In this document: positions 27,290-35,409 of the stretch, one piece after another
Position numbering within the stretch: the first letter of the stretch is position 1
Layout: each line of letters starts with the position of its first letter
From: Silvimonas soli
GTDB taxonomy: Bacteria; Pseudomonadota; Gammaproteobacteria; Burkholderiales; Chitinibacteraceae
DNA: 64,000 nucleotides
Direction: 5' to 3'
Assembly: GCF_030035605.1 (NCBI RefSeq)
Contig: NZ_CP106736.1
Location: forward strand, 1,178,001 to 1,242,000
Made by a program: the position numbers and the translations under genes
The notes under the pieces: generated by a model
Seen by the model: only the letters and a program-made list of their open reading frames with translations
The model's database searches: none
Told to the model about the DNA's origin: nothing

Positions 27290-27690
27290 ATGGATGATTC
27301 AGTCAGACAAGTCATTGAACAATGCAGCAAAGACTCCTGCGCCGGCACAACGAGTTTTGGTGGCGTGGTCAAAGCCTTGGTGCTGGCCGGTATCGAGTCC
27401 TACTACGCTGATTATCGGGCCGCTGCGACAACCTTTACATGCCTGAGGGCGAAACCTGCACGCTAACATTACCTGTGCCTGCGGTATCGATTGCCGAGGC
27501 ATTCGACCCGCAAGCATTGCAATCAGCCATTCTCGGCGCACAAAGCGGGGCGGTGAAATATCCGGAGTTCATGGCACTGACGATGGCTGCAGGCTGTGTT
27601 GGCTACGTTGCCTGGATTGCCGGAGAGCAGGTTACGTACATGGGCCGGAAAGGTGAGGCACATATTGAACCCATGCCCGGTGCCCGCTAA
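27290..27690 (+). pseudogene. DUF1398 family protein, broken by a single-base frameshift
   Basis: Two frames together reconstruct a DUF1398 protein of about 133 residues. The first (from ATG 27290) begins MDDSVRQVIEQCSKDS and runs through GIESYYADYRAAATTF. The second resumes at 27439 with MPEGETCTL, IAEAFDPQALQSAI and the conserved end QVTYMGRKGEAHIEP. The break lies near 27434: restoring one T in ACCTTTACATGCC would join the frames as TTFYMPEGE. The function of DUF1398 is unknown. It is either a true pseudogene or a sequencing error in a short T run. Confidence 0.8.
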
Positions 27691-28251
27691 CGACAGAGAG
27701 ACACCACATAATCTTCCGTTCACGCAGTTATGTTGCCCAGGCAATCGCACTGATTGAATTTCGGCCCCCACCCCACCGCCTACTGCACCGATCAAGCGCA
27801 GCAAGGTCCACGGCGCACTCTGAACTATCCCGATGAAATAACCCCGCGTGTTTTTACATAGATATAGAGTATCGCTTTTAACCGGATTGCTGCCCGGCTA
27901 AAAATGGCGGAAGGATTACTTGATCTGCCCTCATCATCCCTTCTTAACGCGATTCCACCGCGATGCGAGGAATTGCACATCCGCTATTTTTTCACTTAAA
28001 TTAATTTATCCATTACATTAATTGAAATAATGTGGTCGTTTATTTTGCCAAATATATATCTCCTTTTATTGATATTTAAAATTCAGTTTGACCTCAATCA
28101 ATTCAGATTAATCGAACCTCGCGTTAGTACCATTTGTTGCTCAAGGCAATACATGTTCACAATCGAATTAAATCATCCATGCCATTCTCCGCTGGCAACC
28201 GGAATTACTCGCTCCGGTGAAACCGTAATTTAATTGAATTGGAGATATTGA
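27691..28251. other. AT-rich intergenic region
   Basis: This 560-base gap changes sharply in composition: 27990-28130 is strongly AT-rich with T runs (for example TTATTTTGCCAAATATATAT), unlike its neighbours. No gene was found. It may carry the promoter of the small exported protein at 28252, whose GGAG ribosome site lies at about 28240. Confidence 0.45.
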
Positions 28252-28494
28252 ATGAAAACCCTGATCGCTTTCGCCGTTACTGCCGGTATTCTGTTTACCG
28301 CACCAGTGTTCGCTGCAGAGGCAAGCGCCCCGGTGGCCGCGTCTACCCCTGCGGTCAAGACCATGCATTCCAAACATCATCACAAAGCCAACCGGAAGCA
28401 CGCAACCAAAGCTTCCGCAGCATCGGCAACCGCCCAAAAGGCACAAGCCAAACGTCATACCCGGAAACATCACCATCACCACGCTGTGAAATGA
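28252..28494 (+). CDS. Small exported His/Lys/Ala-rich protein
   Basis: The 80-residue protein has a clean signal peptide (MKTLIAFAVTAGILFTAPVFA, cleaved after A21 or A22). The mature part of about 58 residues is made mostly of Ala, Lys and His, with SKHHHKANRKH near the middle and RKHHHHHAVK at the end. Composition and size recall acid-shock (Asr-like) or His-rich metal-binding periplasmic proteins, but there is no firm homology. A GGAG site precedes the ATG. It opens a run of small envelope or stress genes. Confidence 0.7.
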   Translation: MKTLIAFAVTAGILFTAPVFAAEASAPVAASTPAVKTMHSKHHHKANRKHATKASAASATAQKAQAKRHTRKHHHHHAVK

Positions 28495-28636
28495 CTTCAG
28501 CAGTCTTGATGGCGTGACCTGACCGGTGCCCGCTTCAATTGTTTTGCCCTGTTGCAAGGCACCGGCAGCGCAGTGATATGGATACATTCCCCACACAAAC
28601 CAGATGCCCTTTCAACCGCCCGAATAAGGAATGAGC

Positions 28637-28819
28637 ATGAGTTTACTGAACGAAATCATTGGTGCCGTGGTTGCAGTGGAAGGTGTTGAAAAGCTGGATC
28701 CAAATGCATCTTTGTTGACGAAAGGGATTGCTGCGATCGCTGGCTTTGAAGGCGTAAAGACGGTCACAGAATACATGGACAAATCCGACACAAACGCACA
28801 ACCGGATGAGCAAGCATAA
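28637..28819 (+). CDS. Small hypothetical protein
   Basis: The 60-residue protein starts at the ATG at 28637, which lies six bases from an AAGGA site; an ATG at 28631 is too close to it. The sequence SLLNEIIGAVVAVEGVEKLDPNASLL is followed by KGIAAIAGFEGVKTVTEYM and a polar tail. It has amphipathic helices but no clear membrane segment or signal. No family is recognised. Placement among small stress-type genes is the only clue to its role. Confidence 0.5.
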   Translation: MSLLNEIIGAVVAVEGVEKLDPNASLLTKGIAAIAGFEGVKTVTEYMDKSDTNAQPDEQA

Positions 28820-28890
28820 GGCAGGTGAATACCAGTCAAATTGCTACATAACTGGCTTCATCAAATGTTTCATTTCACAGAGATGCCTCC

Positions 28891-29358
28891 ATGAACAAGC
28901 GTTTATTTTTGATGAGCATTGCAACAGGACTGTTGGTCTCGAGCTTGAGTCATGCCCAAGGGGCCGCAAGTGTGCCCGCCAGCGTTAGCGCGGTGTGCAA
29001 GGACGGCACTACGTTCGCCGGCATCGCGAAAAGCGGAGCCTGTTCGGGTCATAAAGGCGTCAAAACCTGGCTGGCTACACCCCAAGCAACGTCTACCGCT
29101 GCAATGACCAAGCCGGCGGTTTCAGTTGCCAGCCAGCCTGCTACACCAGCAAAAGCCGTAGCCTCTGCCGCCATCGTCAAGCCGATTGTACCGGCACCGA
29201 CTGGAAGCGCGGGCCAGGTATGGGGTAACGCCGGCACCAAGGTCTACCACTGTCCATCCGATAAGTATTATGGCAAGACCAAAGATGGCAGTTATATGTC
29301 CGAAGCCGATGCGCTGGCCAAGGGCTATCACGCCGATCACGGCAAGGCTTGCCACTAA
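28891..29358 (+). CDS. Exported DUF3761-type protein
   Basis: The 155-residue protein has a signal peptide (MNKRLFLMSIATGLLVSSLSHA). A first domain, VCKDGTTFAGIAKSGACSGH and KGVKTW, matches the DUF3761 pattern of Cys-bearing small exported proteins. An Ala/Pro/Thr linker leads to a second part, VWGNAGTKVYHCPSDKYYGK, ending HADHGKACH, with paired Cys that could form disulfides. Its function is unknown; a periplasmic or secreted location is expected. It is probably an independent unit. Confidence 0.75.
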   Translation: MNKRLFLMSIATGLLVSSLSHAQGAASVPASVSAVCKDGTTFAGIAKSGACSGHKGVKTWLATPQATSTAAMTKPAVSVASQPATPAKAVASAAIVKPIVPAPTGSAGQVWGNAGTKVYHCPSDKYYGKTKDGSYMSEADALAKGYHADHGKACH

Positions 29359-29513
29359 GCGAGCGCGAGAAGCGGCGGACTAAACCCCGACAATACCGGG
29401 CTTTTCAGTACGGCAACACGTGCTGGAGTCGCTTCTGGCATCGACTGCGCGTTTGCCCCATTAAGGGCAAGCCGTAAACTTTTTTAACAGTGTACAACTA
29501 CGAAGGAACAAAT

Positions 29514-29765
29514 ATGGAACACGGCATCATTGCATGGCTGGTGATCGGCGCGGTGGCAGGTTGGCTAGCGGGCGTGATGGTCAAGGGAGGTGGCTTTGGC
29601 CTGATCGTTGATATCGTCGTAGGTATCGTCGGTGCATTCATTGGCGGCTGGCTGGCGAGCGTGCTGCATATCTCGCTGGGCGCAGGCTGGATTGGCTCAA
29701 TTATTACGGCCGTAATCGGTGCCGTGATTCTGTTGTTCATCATTCGACTGATCAAACGAGCGTAA
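29514..29765 (+). CDS. GlsB/YeaQ/YmgE family membrane stress protein
   Basis: The 83-residue protein starts at the ATG at 29514, which has a GAAGGA ribosome site; an upstream in-frame ATG adds an unconserved tail. It contains three hydrophobic segments (MEHGIIAWLVIGAVAGWLAG, GLIVDIVVGIVGAFIGGWLA, GSIITAVIGAVILLFIIRL) with the Gly-rich VxGAxxGG pattern of the transglycosylase-associated (GlsB/YeaQ/YmgE) family. These small inner-membrane proteins are induced in stationary phase or general stress. The fit in length and sequence is good. Confidence 0.9.
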   Translation: MEHGIIAWLVIGAVAGWLAGVMVKGGGFGLIVDIVVGIVGAFIGGWLASVLHISLGAGWIGSIITAVIGAVILLFIIRLIKRA

Positions 29766-29836
29766 GCGGATTGGTATTGCGGGGTGGGCCGCCGCTGTTT
29801 GTGATGTATGGATAGCCTGGAGGTTCACCCGTCAGC

Positions 29837-30154
29837 ATGGGGACACAAATGCGTGACATGAGCACAGACGCGGCCGGCCACGGGCAGCGGCTCACTCGAC
29901 TGAAGCGACGATCAGCAATTCATACGGACCAGCATGATAGCGACGTGGTGCACATTGCAAGAAAGCCCGGATTCATGAGAGTCATTGGCATTTTGCTGCT
30001 GGCTGCCCTAGCCATCGTACTTGCCATATCGCTGGCTGTGCATGCCATCAAGCTGTATTTCCATCTATCGGTACTGTGGCGGGCTGCACACCCGGGAGCC
30101 CACGCTGCTGCAGCTTCAGCAATACAGCTTGGCATGGGCTCGTTGCTGCACTGA
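29837..30154 (+). CDS. Hypothetical single-pass membrane protein
   Basis: A possible 105-residue protein has a polar N-terminal half and one strong membrane helix (about 48-70, RVIGILLLAALAIVLAISLA) followed by a short Ala/His-rich tail. A GGAGG motif lies 13 bases before the ATG, which is farther than ideal. No family is recognised. The membrane segment and the plus-strand run of small membrane proteins give modest support. Confidence 0.4.
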   Translation: MGTQMRDMSTDAAGHGQRLTRLKRRSAIHTDQHDSDVVHIARKPGFMRVIGILLLAALAIVLAISLAVHAIKLYFHLSVLWRAAHPGAHAAAASAIQLGMGSLLH

Positions 30155-30401
30155 TGGGAGATCAGCGGGTATTACCTGCAAGATTGTCTGAGCCACGCTC
30201 CGCATGGGTCCGCCTGCATGCCGCAAACGGCATCCAGATCAAGTCGTCGCTAGACGACAGCATTCTCGTAACTCCTTGTTCCTGATTACAAGTGTCATCG
30301 GGCGCTCAGACTTCCTGCTTACGGAATATCCCAATTACATAATTAGCCATGTAACGATTTAATGGCATCCTCCCCGTTTTGTGCCTCCCGCAGGTTAGTC
30401 A

Positions 30402-32282
30402 ATGTCGCTCAAGTCCCGCCTTCTTCTGTTTGTGGCCCTGCTGGTTGCAGTGGTCATTGCCGTGCTGTCTTCTGTTGCTTATCTGCGGATGAAATCCGAA
30501 ATCATTGCTGGCACCCGCAACGAGATTCACGCCGCGGTGCACGGCAATAGCGAGGCGTTGGCCCGCTGGGTTACGCAACACCGCAACGCGGTCATGGCCG
30601 TTTCTGCCCGTTTGCCGGGCTTGGCTGATCCGGTGCCTTTTTTGCAAACCGGGCAACAAGCGGGTGAGTTTGACCAGCTGTTTGCCGGTTATGCTGATCG
30701 CCGGATGGTTTATCAGCTGGCAAGCAAACAGCCGCCCGCGGGATACGACCCTACTTCGCGCACCTGGTATAAAAAAGCCAGCGAAGCCCATGGCCCGATC
30801 GTGTCCGATCCGTACGTGTTTGCCTCGACCGGCAAGCTGGGCGTGACCTTTGCTGCTCCGATTACTGAGAACGGCACGCAAAGTGGTGTGGTGGGTGGCG
30901 ACGTAGCGCTGGAAGACGTCATCAAAGTGGTCACCGGCATTGAATTGCGCGGCGATGGATACGCTTTCCTGGCCACACATGATGGCAAGATCGTGGCGCA
31001 CCCGAATGCCGACGCCACGCTCAAAGCCGTGGGCGACGTCATGCCAGGCCTAACCCAAACCGTGCTGGATGACGCCGAAAAGCAGAATGATCTGGTGGAA
31101 GTCACCATCGGTAATGCCGACAAATATGTCACCGCCTCCGCCGTACCGGGCACTCAGTGGGTATTGGCTACGGTCAGCGATAAATCGGCCATGCTCGCGC
31201 CACTCAACAGCTTGTTGATTACGCTGCTGATTGCCGGTGTACTGGTCGGTGTGCTGGCAGTAATTCTGGCCGCCGCCGCGTTGAGCAGCTTGTTGTCCGG
31301 GCTGGTACGGCTACGCGATGCGCTGGCCGAAATCTCCACCGGCCATGCCGATCTGACCCGCAGTATTCCAGTGACACGCCGTGACGAAATCGGCCTGACG
31401 GCAGAGGCCTTCAACCGCTTTGTATCGCGGCTGCGCACACTGTTTATTGATGTGCGCGACAATTCGGTGCAGTTAACCGGCGGCGTGCGCGATTTGCATG
31501 ATGTAACGACCCAGCTTTCCAACGAATCGCAACGCCAGGCCGATATTTCCAGTGCCACAGCGGCGACCATTGAAGAAATCACCGTCAGCATCAACCACAT
31601 TGCCGATGGCGCTCGCCAAAGCGAAAACACCGCTAGCCAGACCGGTGCCGTCTCGCTGCGTTCAGCACAGGATGTGCAACTGTTGTCTTCGGATATCGAT
31701 CACATCGCCCAATCCGTCGACGCGCTTGCCGACACCCTGAGCGCGCTGGGTGTACGCTCGGGCCAGATCACGCAGATTATCGACGTGATCAAAGAGATCG
31801 CCGACCAAACCAACCTGCTGGCCTTGAACGCGGCCATCGAAGCCGCTCGCGCTGGTGAAGCGGGTCGTGGCTTTAGCGTGGTGGCCGACGAAGTACGCAA
31901 ACTGGCTGAACGCACCGCCAAAGCCACAGTCGAGATTGGCGGTTTGATTGGCGAAACCGATCAGCAAATCCAGGCGGCCCTGGGCAACATGGACAAGACT
32001 CGCGAGTCAGTCAGCGCGGGCGTGGAGAAATCTCACGCTGTCGCCGACCGCATCGGCGGCATCCACGGGCAAATGGAACACGTGGTGAGCAGCATTCGCG
32101 AAATCGCCGAAGCGACCCGCGAGCAATCGGTCGCGACCAATGAAATGGCCAAAGCAGCCGAGCAACTGAATCGCCTGTCGAACGAAACCGATGCAGCCGT
32201 CCAGCATGCATCCGGTACAGTCAAGCAATTGAACGAACGAGCTGGTGCGTTGCATGCGCTGGTGGCGCAATTCCAGCTTTAA
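30402..32282 (+). CDS. Methyl-accepting chemotaxis protein (Cache-type)
   Basis: The 626-residue receptor has a first membrane helix at about 5-28 (LLLFVALLVAVVIAVLSSVA), a periplasmic double-Cache-like sensor domain with FASTGKLGVTFAAPI, and a second helix near 270-292. A HAMP linker follows, then the cytoplasmic signalling domain. The highly conserved hairpin tip is at about 457-505 (IADQTNLLALNAAIEAARAG and GRGFSVVADEVRKLAERT). It would sense an extracellular ligand and control CheA. No che genes are adjacent, so it is an orphan receptor. The ligand is unknown. Confidence 0.93.
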   Translation: MSLKSRLLLFVALLVAVVIAVLSSVAYLRMKSEIIAGTRNEIHAAVHGNSEALARWVTQHRNAVMAVSARLPGLADPVPFLQTGQQAGEFDQLFAGYADRRMVYQLASKQPPAGYDPTSRTWYKKASEAHGPIVSDPYVFASTGKLGVTFAAPITENGTQSGVVGGDVALEDVIKVVTGIELRGDGYAFLATHDGKIVAHPNADATLKAVGDVMPGLTQTVLDDAEKQNDLVEVTIGNADKYVTASAVPGTQWVLATVSDKSAMLAPLNSLLITLLIAGVLVGVLAVILAAAALSSLLSGLVRLRDALAEISTGHADLTRSIPVTRRDEIGLTAEAFNRFVSRLRTLFIDVRDNSVQLTGGVRDLHDVTTQLSNESQRQADISSATAATIEEITVSINHIADGARQSENTASQTGAVSLRSAQDVQLLSSDIDHIAQSVDALADTLSALGVRSGQITQIIDVIKEIADQTNLLALNAAIEAARAGEAGRGFSVVADEVRKLAERTAKATVEIGGLIGETDQQIQAALGNMDKTRESVSAGVEKSHAVADRIGGIHGQMEHVVSSIREIAEATREQSVATNEMAKAAEQLNRLSNETDAAVQHASGTVKQLNERAGALHALVAQFQL

Positions 32283-32389
32283 CCTCGACCGCCAGCCAAC
32301 GGGCCAAGTGCTCGTGCGTTGATATCTGTGCGGCTCACGCCTCTGGGCAGATCAACGCCATCTTTAACCCGACTTCACGGAACCAAACC

Positions 32390-32611
32390 ATGACCGAAGC
32401 AGAAGCTCTGCAGCTTGCCAGCCATCGCCATTACAAAGGCGGCCTTTACCGGGTAGTCGGGCTGGCTCGTCACTCGGAAACGCTGGAATCCATGACCATC
32501 TACGAACACCTCTGGCCCCATGAGCAAGGGTTGTGGGTGCGACCAACCGACATGTTCAACGGCACGCTGGCTGATGGCTCGCTGCGGTTTGTGCCCCTAC
32601 CCCAGAAATAA
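32390..32611 (+). CDS. DUF1653 domain protein
   Basis: The 73-residue protein is almost entirely a DUF1653 domain: HYKGGLYRVVGLARHSETLE, MTIYEHLWPHEQGLWVRP and MFNGTLADGSLRFVP follow the family order of a short beta-rich fold. No signal or membrane segment is present. DUF1653 proteins occur as stand-alone cytoplasmic proteins of unknown role. The gene appears monocistronic, 107 bases after the chemotaxis receptor. Confidence 0.85.
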   Translation: MTEAEALQLASHRHYKGGLYRVVGLARHSETLESMTIYEHLWPHEQGLWVRPTDMFNGTLADGSLRFVPLPQK

Positions 32612-32695
32612 GTCGCGGAAAAGGGCGTGGTTTTCTGTCAGAAGATCCGCCCCATAATCAGCCCTGTTCCGGCCGCGTTTACCAATCCTGGCAGC

Positions 32696-33265
32696 TCAGG
32701 ACATACTCAGCTCAGCGGCACGATTAGTCTTGATCTGCTCCAGCAGCGCCAGCAACATTGCCTGGATCAAGGTGATTGTTGCCTCGTCATGCAACCGGCC
32801 ATTGGCATCAATCTTTTTGCCAACTGACCCAACGCACAATTCACCATCTTCAATAATCGCGCCAGTCATGACCTGCAATGTCCCCGCCAGATGTGCTGAC
32901 GCTTTGTCGCCCCCGGTCGGCGATGACGACGCGCTGAAAAGCAGCATGGGTTTATCCACCAACTCGCCGCTCCCCACGACCCAGTCCAGCGCGTTTTTCA
33001 GCGCACCCGGCACCCCATGAGCGTACTCAGGCGTGGAGAAAATCAATGAATCCGCAGCACGCAAAGCGGCCCGCCAATGCGCCACCGCCGGAGTTGCCTC
33101 CAATGCATCGATATCCGGATTGAACAGCGGCAACTCCGCCAATTCCGTATAGATAAGCAGTTCAGCGTCTGCTGGCAGCAAACCCGCCACATTGCGCAGC
33201 AACGCCGTATTGAACGACTGCTGCCGCAAGCTTCCCGAAACACCCACAATTTTGATCTTTGCCAC
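32696..33265 (-). CDS. NADPH-dependent FMN reductase
   Basis: The start is taken as GTG 33265, giving MAKIKIVGVSGSLRQQSFN; a frame opening 18 bases earlier adds unconserved residues. The 189-residue flavodoxin-like enzyme has the FMN phosphate loop SGSLRQQSFN, the FSTPEYAHGVPGALKNALDW signature of FMN_red, and a final helix. Relatives reduce quinones, azo dyes or chromate using NAD(P)H. It is a single gene transcribed toward the DUF1653 gene. Confidence 0.88.
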   Translation of the reverse strand: MAKIKIVGVSGSLRQQSFNTALLRNVAGLLPADAELLIYTELAELPLFNPDIDALEATPAVAHWRAALRAADSLIFSTPEYAHGVPGALKNALDWVVGSGELVDKPMLLFSASSSPTGGDKASAHLAGTLQVMTGAIIEDGELCVGSVGKKIDANGRLHDEATITLIQAMLLALLEQIKTNRAAELSMS

Positions 33266-33382
33266 AATCCGCCGGCCCCACAATCAGTTGGAATATCCAT
33301 TCGAATACGCATTCGGCACCGCGCCCGAACTCCAGCGCATTATAGCGATTGCAGGCCCACCCCCTCCGTCCTCAACTGCGCC

Positions 33383-33426
33383 AAGCCGCTGTGAGATTGC
33401 GCGCAAGCCGCTGTGAGATTGCGCGC
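33383..33426. repeat. Tandem 22-base duplication before tRNA-Leu
   Basis: The unit AAGCCGCTGTGAGATTGCGC plus GC occurs twice in perfect tandem. The second copy lies 9 bases from the tRNA-Leu -10 element (TACAAT, 33435-33440). It therefore contributes whatever serves as the -35 region (around TGTGAG). Confidence 0.9.
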
Positions 33427-33454
33427 AAGCCTGCTACAATGCGGCCCTGCCCAT

Positions 33455-33539
33455 GCCCGGGTGGTGAAATTGGTAAACACAGCGGACTTAAAATCCGCCG
33501 CCTTACGGCTTGTCGGTTCAAGTCCGATCCCGGGTACCA
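33455..33539 (+). tRNA. tRNA-Leu (UAA)
   Basis: An 85-base class II tRNA with acceptor GCCCGGG paired to CCCGGGT, anticodon stem GCGGA/TCCGC with loop CTTAAAA (anticodon TAA), a long variable arm, T arm CGGTTCAAGTCCG, and encoded CCA. A TACAAT -10 element lies 15 bases upstream. An integrase gene follows 166 bases later, so the 3' end is the likely attachment site of an integrated element. Confidence 0.96.
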
Positions 33540-33664
33540 GCATTAGGTCCAGGCAGTTCCTGGATAGTGCGAGAAAGTACTGTTGAATCGTTGTTTTCCG
33601 CCAGTTATGGCCAAAAACAAGGCTATCGAACACACATTGCAAGTGACTCGATTTTGGGGGTAGA

Positions 33665-33704
33665 TTTGGGGGTATAGCCGATTCAATATCGAGATACCCC
33701 CAAA
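33665..33704. repeat. Inverted repeat at the integrase ribosome site
   Basis: TTTGGGGGTAT (33665-33675) and ATACCCCCAAA (33694-33704) are perfect inverted copies whose 3' arm ends one base before the integrase ATG. A further partial copy (TTTTGGGGGTA) lies at 33653. The stem would cover the translation start, or the repeats may bind the integrase or an excisionase. Confidence 0.75.
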
Positions 33705-33705
33705 C

Positions 33706-34974
33706 ATGTCACTCACCGACGTCGCTATCCGCAAGACCCCCACTCCTACCAAGCCCAAGAAGCTCGTTGACTCTCACGGGCTATATCTGCATATGTTCCC
33801 CAATGGCGCACGCTATTGGCGGTTGAAGTACCGCATTGATGGCAAGGAAAAGCTGCTGGCCATTGGAGTCTATCCCGAAGTGCCCCTAGCGGAAGCCCGC
33901 CGCAAACGGGATGCCGCGAAGAAGCTTCTCGCCGAAGGGATTGATCCCAGTCAAGGCAAGGAAAAAAGGCAAGAAAGCTCAGGGTCAATAAGTACGACGC
34001 TGGAGCAAGCCGCCCGACAATGGCACGCCAAAAATGCGGCGAAATGGACACCTGAGCACTCTGGTCGGATCCTCATCAGACTTCAGGCGGATGTTTTTCC
34101 AGAGATTGGCAACATGCCTATCGCAAACCTGCGAACAAAAGATCTACTCTCCACCCTGGAAAAGGTGGAGCGAAGAGGCGCGCTTGATCTTGCATCGCGG
34201 CTACGACAAATCCTGACCGGTATTTTCCGGTTTGCAGTTCAGACTGCGATAATTGATCAGAATCCCGCAGCAGATCTTGCAGGTGCCATTGCGGTCCGAA
34301 AGGCTGTGCACAGACCTGCGCTCCCCCTATCCAGAATTCCGGAGTTGATGCAGAAGATCGATGCTTACAAGGGTCGCATCATCACAATGTTCGCAGTCCG
34401 ATTTCAATTATTGACGTTTGTCCGGTCCAGCGAAATGCGTATGGCCCGTTGGTCAGAGATTGATTTCAAACGACAACTGTGGACCATCCCTGCGGCACGT
34501 GAGGCTATTCCTGGCGCCCGCTTTTCAAATCGCGGCTCGAAAATGAGGGAGCCTCACCTCGTTCCTCTCTCCCGGCAGGCAGTAAATCTCCTCGAGAAAT
34601 TGCATAGCCTCACCGGCGATTACGAACTGCTCTTCGCTGGCGATCATGATTACACCAAACCCATTTCCGAAGGGACCGTAAACAAGGCACTCCAACGCAT
34701 GGGATTCGGCCAAGATGAAATCTGCGGGCACGGTTTCCGCACGATGGCCTGTTCTGCTCTGCTGGAAAGCGGCCTGTGGTCTTCCGATGCTATTGAAAGG
34801 CAAATGTCCCACAGGGAGAGGAACAGTGTGCGTGCCGCTTACACGCATAAAGCAGAATTTCTGGGCGAGCGTGCGCGCATCTTGCAGTGGTGGTCCGACT
34901 ATTTGGACGCAAATCAGATTGCGCATGTTCCTGCGCATGAATTCAGAGGAGCTGATCCTAAACTGCATTTTTGA
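33706..34974 (+). CDS. int: Tyrosine recombinase integrase (P4/DUF4102 type)
   Basis: The 422-residue integrase has an N-terminal DUF4102-like arm-binding domain (LVDSHGLYLHMFPNGARYWR), a SAM-like core-binding domain (about 110-200), and a catalytic domain with R240, H342-x-x-R345, H369 and the nucleophile Y379 all visible. Such enzymes integrate islands and prophages at tRNA 3' ends, and the tRNA-Leu gene lies directly upstream. No excisionase or matching attR could be found by eye, so the far end of the element is undefined. Confidence 0.94.
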   Translation: MSLTDVAIRKTPTPTKPKKLVDSHGLYLHMFPNGARYWRLKYRIDGKEKLLAIGVYPEVPLAEARRKRDAAKKLLAEGIDPSQGKEKRQESSGSISTTLEQAARQWHAKNAAKWTPEHSGRILIRLQADVFPEIGNMPIANLRTKDLLSTLEKVERRGALDLASRLRQILTGIFRFAVQTAIIDQNPAADLAGAIAVRKAVHRPALPLSRIPELMQKIDAYKGRIITMFAVRFQLLTFVRSSEMRMARWSEIDFKRQLWTIPAAREAIPGARFSNRGSKMREPHLVPLSRQAVNLLEKLHSLTGDYELLFAGDHDYTKPISEGTVNKALQRMGFGQDEICGHGFRTMACSALLESGLWSSDAIERQMSHRERNSVRAAYTHKAEFLGERARILQWWSDYLDANQIAHVPAHEFRGADPKLHF

Positions 34975-35409
34975 TGCGGAGATTTTCGACCAATAATCAT
35001 GGTGGCTGCCGCGGAGACAGCACCAACAACCACCAGCATGATGTGGCGCCTTATGCAGCATTGGATCATTAGTTCTGATCACCCATGATCGTTTATTTCG
35101 CCAATCGGGCCTGCCCGCCACGCGGGTCAGGTGAGCAGAGTTAAAAGCCACTTTTTATATAATTGCAGACGATTTTGCCGAAGCTGAAATTTCTGCTATT
35201 CGGCCGAAGCGGACCTTCCCCAGCATCCAGGCAAAGGAGCGCTTTAGCAGCAGAAGCGGCCAATAGTTGTCCTTCGTCGGAAGCCTGGCCCTGATTCCTT
35301 TGAAATATGTAATCAAGCCCATACAGTAATGAATATTGGTTTATCTTCCCGGCGCCGCCATTCTGCTCGCGTCTTTGCCTGTTATCAGGTCAAACATGAG
35401 GGTTCTGAG
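34975..35409. other. Intergenic region after the integrase
   Basis: No gene was found in these 435 bases. A GC-rich hairpin CCCGC-CAC-GCGGG lies at 35114-35126. Its position would suit termination of the integrase transcript, but a clear T-run is missing. The histidine kinase promoter should lie in the second half. Confidence 0.4.

Noticed and set aside
32627..33416. Plus-strand frames across the FMN reductase gene
   Set aside because: Antisense shadows of a well-supported enzyme gene.
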